Positions 7,445-9,872 of a stretch of 9,872 bases of DNA are shown here, piece after piece. A program made the translations under genes and the position numbers. The stretch's first letter is position 1. The number at the start of each line of letters is the position of its first letter. This stretch comes from Fidelibacterota bacterium UBA2980 (GTDB lineage: Bacteria > Fidelibacterota > Marinisomatia > Marinisomatales > Marinisomataceae), in NCBI GenBank assembly GCA_002348725.1, contig DEAO01000040.1:1-9872 (forward strand), in the 5' to 3' direction. Under the pieces are notes generated by a model that was not told the DNA's origin, did no database searches, and was given only the letters and a program-made list of their open reading frames with translations.

Positions 7445-8533
7445 TTATGAAATAACAGTAAAATCTTTTGGAGTCTTATTAAGAATCTGGCACCCATTGT
7501 CTTCAACAACAATGTCATCTTCAATGCGAACTCCGCCAACATCTTCAATGTAGATTCCTGGTTCAACAGTCATGACATGATTGGATTGCAAAATATCCGT
7601 GCTGATTTTACTAAATCGAGGATTTTCATGAATTTCTAAACCAAGAGAATGCCCAAGTCCATGATCAAAATATTTTCCATAACCAGCGTTTGTGATATGG
7701 TCGCGTGCAATAGAGTCAATTTCTTTACAACTTATGTTGCTCTTAATGCTATCAATACTCTTTAGTTGAGCTTCTAAAACAATATCATATATTTCTTTTT
7801 GTTTTTCGGAATAACCCTTTGTTGCAACAGTGCGAGTCATATCTGCATGATATCCAGCATATTTTGCACCTGAATCAATGACCACTAATTCTCCAGGGCC
7901 AATTTTTTTATCTGTTGGGCGCTGGTGGGGCATTGCAGAGTGTATACCACTACCAACTATTGGAGAAAAAGCATCTGCATCTGCATCACCATATTTTCTA
8001 TAAAGAAAAGAAAGCTGGTTAGCAATTTCTTTTTCTTGAACGCCAATTTGAATCATTGGAAATACTTCTGAAAATGCTTGATCTGTTATTTCTACAGCTG
8101 TTTTGATAGCATCAATCTCTTTTTCATCTTTAATCATTGCTAAAGATTCAATACATCCAGAAATCCCGTACCAAGACACATGAGACAATATATCTTTTAG
8201 TTGAGAATAGGTTTGATGTGAAACATTATTAGAATCAAATCCAATCTTTGAATTAGATGATAATAAATCTTCTTTCTTTATTACATGAAAATGAGGATCG
8301 CTACTAATGCTTGTATTTGCGCCTTTAACTTCATTTTTTGATTGAAACGTATATCGACCATCCGTAATAAACTCACACTTATCCTGCGTAATAAGTAGCG
8401 AACCTGCCGATCCAGTAAATCCACAAAGATATCTTATATGAGTAAGATTAGTGACAAGCATTCCATCTAAACCCTCTTTAGAAAAAAGTGCTCTTAGATT
8501 ATTTTGACGCTTTGTAAAATACTGTTCGCTCAT
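7445..8533 (-). CDS. M24B family Xaa-Pro aminopeptidase / dipeptidase (YqhT-like)
   Basis: This is a cytoplasmic metallopeptidase that removes residues at Xaa-Pro bonds during peptide turnover. The 362 residues are the short bacterial form (compare B. subtilis YqhT or PepQ). The creatinase-like N-terminal domain (about 5-130) includes RYLCGFTGSAGSLLI and EFITDGRYTFQ. The pita-bread catalytic domain (about 138-355) carries all five metal ligands: Asp220 in VIDSGAKYAGYHADMTRT, Asp231, His295 in HGLGHSLGLEIHE, Glu324 in MTVEPGIY and Glu338 in VRIEDD. His291 and His302 are also conserved. A DADADA stretch at 183-188 comes from a short hexanucleotide repeat and sits where homologues have a variable residue run. 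The start follows a good ribosome binding site (AGGA, six bases before ATG) and overlaps the TPR gene by ATGA. Aminopeptidase versus prolidase activity cannot be told from sequence. Confidence 0.93.
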   Translation of the reverse strand: MSEQYFTKRQNNLRALFSKEGLDGMLVTNLTHIRYLCGFTGSAGSLLITQDKCEFITDGRYTFQSKNEVKGANTSISSDPHFHVIKKEDLLSSNSKIGFDSNNVSHQTYSQLKDILSHVSWYGISGCIESLAMIKDEKEIDAIKTAVEITDQAFSEVFPMIQIGVQEKEIANQLSFLYRKYGDADADAFSPIVGSGIHSAMPHQRPTDKKIGPGELVVIDSGAKYAGYHADMTRTVATKGYSEKQKEIYDIVLEAQLKSIDSIKSNISCKEIDSIARDHITNAGYGKYFDHGLGHSLGLEIHENPRFSKISTDILQSNHVMTVEPGIYIEDVGGVRIEDDIVVEDNGCQILNKTPKDFTVIS

Positions 8534-8970
8534 TTTTTATCCTTTTTTTGAATGGTAATTAAAATTTCTTGAGCTTGCTTAATTTGTATTTTGTTTTTTG
8601 ATGTATTAACAATTGCATTCAAACTTTTTTTAGCTTGTAAGGTTTTTCCTTGTTGTATTAAAAGCTTAATATATGGAATAGTCATTATTGCATTTTTTTC
8701 TGTTTTGTTTGAAGATTTTTTACGAATTGTTTTTGTAGTTTTTGGTGCTTTAATCGATAAAGATGGGTTTAATCTCCTTAATGCATCATAAAATATTTTT
8801 TTTGAAGATAAATTTTCTTGTTCTGCAATTTGAAAAAGCAATAAGTATGCTGCATAATAATTATTATCATGATCGACGACAGATAATAGATGTTTTTTTG
8901 CAGATGAAAAATTGCCTTTTTCAAATGCTTTTTCGCCTTTAAGGTATACATTATGAATATTATTAATCAT
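8530..8970 (-). CDS. Small TPR-like protein
   Basis: This 146-residue protein is probably cytoplasmic, with no signal peptide or membrane segment. Residues about 6-65 form TPR-like helices (VYLKGEKAFEKGNFSSAKKH, then YYAAYLLLFQIAEQENLSSK). A lysine- and threonine-rich linker follows (KAPKTTKTIRKKSSNKTEK), then another helical pair (IPYIKLLIQQGKTLQAKKSL) spaced like a further repeat. TPR units usually bind other proteins, but no partner can be named. A longer frame starts with TTG at 8991 and adds seven residues (MGSKKQT). I chose the ATG at 8970 because it gives a 4-bp ATGA overlap with the upstream B12 subunit, the same junction seen at this gene's own 3' end and between the lipoprotein and ligA. 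The longer version would need a rare start codon and a 25-bp overlap. Confidence 0.75.
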   Translation of the reverse strand: MINNIHNVYLKGEKAFEKGNFSSAKKHLLSVVDHDNNYYAAYLLLFQIAEQENLSSKKIFYDALRRLNPSLSIKAPKTTKTIRKKSSNKTEKNAIMTIPYIKLLIQQGKTLQAKKSLNAIVNTSKNKIQIKQAQEILITIQKKDKK

Positions 8971-9377
8971 CGTCTGTTTTTTGCTACCCAATCTTCAATA
9001 TACTTTAATGATTCTTTAACAGGGGTTCCAGGTCCAAAAAGTTTTCCAACTCCTATATTTGATAACTCTTGAGAATCAGATTCTGGAATAATCCCTCCCC
9101 CGGTGACTAAAACATTTTCCAAATTATTTTCTTTCATTAATTCTATTACTTTAGTAAAAATAGTCATGTGTGCACCAGAAAGTATTGATAATGCAATAAC
9201 ATCAACTCCTTCTTGTATCGCAACTTGGACAATGCTATTTGGTGTTTGTCTTAAACCAAGGTAAATCACATCCATTCCCGCATCGCGATATGCTGCGGCT
9301 AACACTTTAATGCCGCGATCATGACCATCTAATCCTGGTTTTGCCATTAATATTCTAATTGGTGGTTTTAATGCCAT
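8967..9377 (-). CDS. Stand-alone B12-binding subunit of methylmalonyl-CoA mutase type
   Basis: This is a 136-residue cobalamin-binding domain, the C-terminal or small-subunit part of a methylmalonyl-CoA mutase-family enzyme. The complete enzyme would interconvert methylmalonyl-CoA and succinyl-CoA in propionate metabolism. The B12 signature DxHxxG is present as Asp17, His19 and Gly22 in AKPGLDGHDRG, with His19 as the lower cobalt ligand. The partner motifs are Ser64-x-Leu66 in LSILSGAH and the glycine strand VTGGGIIP (91-98). FGPGTP and a final helix complete the Rossmann-like fold. It starts directly with PIRILMAKPGLDGHDRG and has no substrate-binding barrel, so it must pair with a separate large subunit that is not in this window. 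It starts 12 nt after dnaE with no clear Shine-Dalgarno and ends in an ATGA overlap with the TPR gene. The partner could instead be an isobutyryl- or ethylmalonyl-CoA type mutase. Confidence 0.92.
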   Translation of the reverse strand: MALKPPIRILMAKPGLDGHDRGIKVLAAAYRDAGMDVIYLGLRQTPNSIVQVAIQEGVDVIALSILSGAHMTIFTKVIELMKENNLENVLVTGGGIIPESDSQELSNIGVGKLFGPGTPVKESLKYIEDWVAKNRR

Positions 9378-9389
9378 AATACTAACAAT

Positions 9390-9872
9390 TTAACTAACCC
9401 AAACGTTAGACTCTCCTATTAAATCTTTTAACATTGTAATAAAATGATTATTTATAGATACGCTTACTTTTTTTGATACAATTCGTCTCATTGATCCATC
9501 ATCATTAATCATATGTACTATAAATGGAGCTTCACCAGCATTTTTTGTTGCAAGAGTATGGATTTCATTAAGCTTTTCTTTAGATACACTGGCATCAATC
9601 TTAATGTTCATTTCTTGTATTTTTAAAACCTCTTTTGCATGATTAATCGGAACCACTTCATCAACTTTAATTTTTAAATCTGCAAATTGATTTTGTACGC
9701 TAGAACTACCTACAAGAAATACAATATTGCCATCTTGAATGATTTCTTTATATTTGTCAAACGATTCATGAAAGATGATTGCTTCAACCTGACCGCCTAA
9801 ACAATCTAAATTAAAAAATGCCATTGGTCTGTTTTTTTTATCATAATGAAGTTTAAAACTAGAAATTGCACC
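9390..9872 (-). CDS. dnaE: DNA polymerase III alpha subunit, C-terminal end (cut by right window edge)
   Basis: This is the last 160 residues of the replicative polymerase subunit. The reading frame is open from the right edge, and the first residues are GAISSFKLHYDKKNRPMAF, so the methionine at 9824 is internal and not a start. The segment through FFNLDCLGGQVEAIIFHESF is the OB-fold typical of the DnaE C-terminal region. The fold binds single-stranded DNA, and homologues carry a '(G)xIsxxKxxxxKxxxxMAFxxLED' pattern there. The usual LED is LDC here. About 95 more residues form the C-terminal tail domain (FIVHMINDDGSMRRIVSKK) that ends in NVWVS. The polymerase, PHP and HhH domains lie outside the window, so its completeness cannot be judged. 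It heads the gene run seen here, 12 nt before the B12 subunit. The C-terminal pattern fits DnaE better than PolC, which lacks this arrangement. Confidence 0.92.
   Translation of the reverse strand, partial: GAISSFKLHYDKKNRPMAFFNLDCLGGQVEAIIFHESFDKYKEIIQDGNIVFLVGSSSVQNQFADLKIKVDEVVPINHAKEVLKIQEMNIKIDASVSKEKLNEIHTLATKNAGEAPFIVHMINDDGSMRRIVSKKVSVSINNHFITMLKDLIGESNVWVS

Noticed and set aside
7443..7457. 6-bp hairpin (TGTTAT / ATAACA, 3-nt loop) at the stop codon of the M24B peptidase
   Set aside because: The stem is short and AT-rich, with no following U-tract. The next gene starts within 15 nt, so a terminator is unlikely and chance is enough to explain it in this base composition.
8591..8791. 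Plus-strand 66-residue hydrophobic open frame
   Set aside because: It is antisense to the TPR gene. The Phe/Leu richness is what the complement of Lys-rich, AA-rich codons gives.

Overview
The window is a compact, AT-rich bacterial segment (roughly 30% GC by eye) in which all eleven genes lie on the minus strand. Reading in the direction of transcription, from the right edge to the left, the order is: dnaE 3' end, a stand-alone B12-binding mutase subunit, a small TPR protein, an M24B Xaa-Pro peptidase, an unrecognised lipoprotein, ligA, a secreted PQQ-type sugar dehydrogenase, a YadG/YadH-like ABC pair, carA, and the first 237 codons of carB. Both edge genes are cut by the window.

Packing is extreme. 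Three junctions are 4-bp ATGA overlaps, and others overlap by 8, 8, 11 and 17 bp. The only gaps are 12, 15 and 28 nt. There is no stretch without a gene, and I see no RNA gene, IS element, CRISPR array or phage signature. This suggests a streamlined genome. The low GC, weak Shine-Dalgarno signals, lipoprotein, split B12-dependent mutase and PQQ enzyme would fit a marine FCB-group lineage such as Marinimicrobia (SAR406). That placement is inference from style and gene content, not proof.

Functionally the run is mixed: replication and repair (dnaE, ligA), pyrimidine and arginine precursor synthesis (carAB), propionate/methylmalonyl-CoA metabolism (B12 subunit), peptide turnover (M24B peptidase), periplasmic sugar oxidation (PQQ enzyme) and export (ABC pair). 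Apart from the ABC pair and carAB, the neighbours have no obvious shared pathway. The overlaps probably reflect genome compaction and shared transcription.

The most notable signal is a 14-bp hairpin with a U-tract, shaped like an intrinsic terminator, inside the conserved first 17 codons of carA. It uses C-ending codons unusual for the surrounding AT-rich sequence and lies just past the largest intergenic gap. It is a candidate translation-coupled attenuator or a boundary terminator embedded in coding sequence. I found no clear new multi-gene system in the rest of the window.
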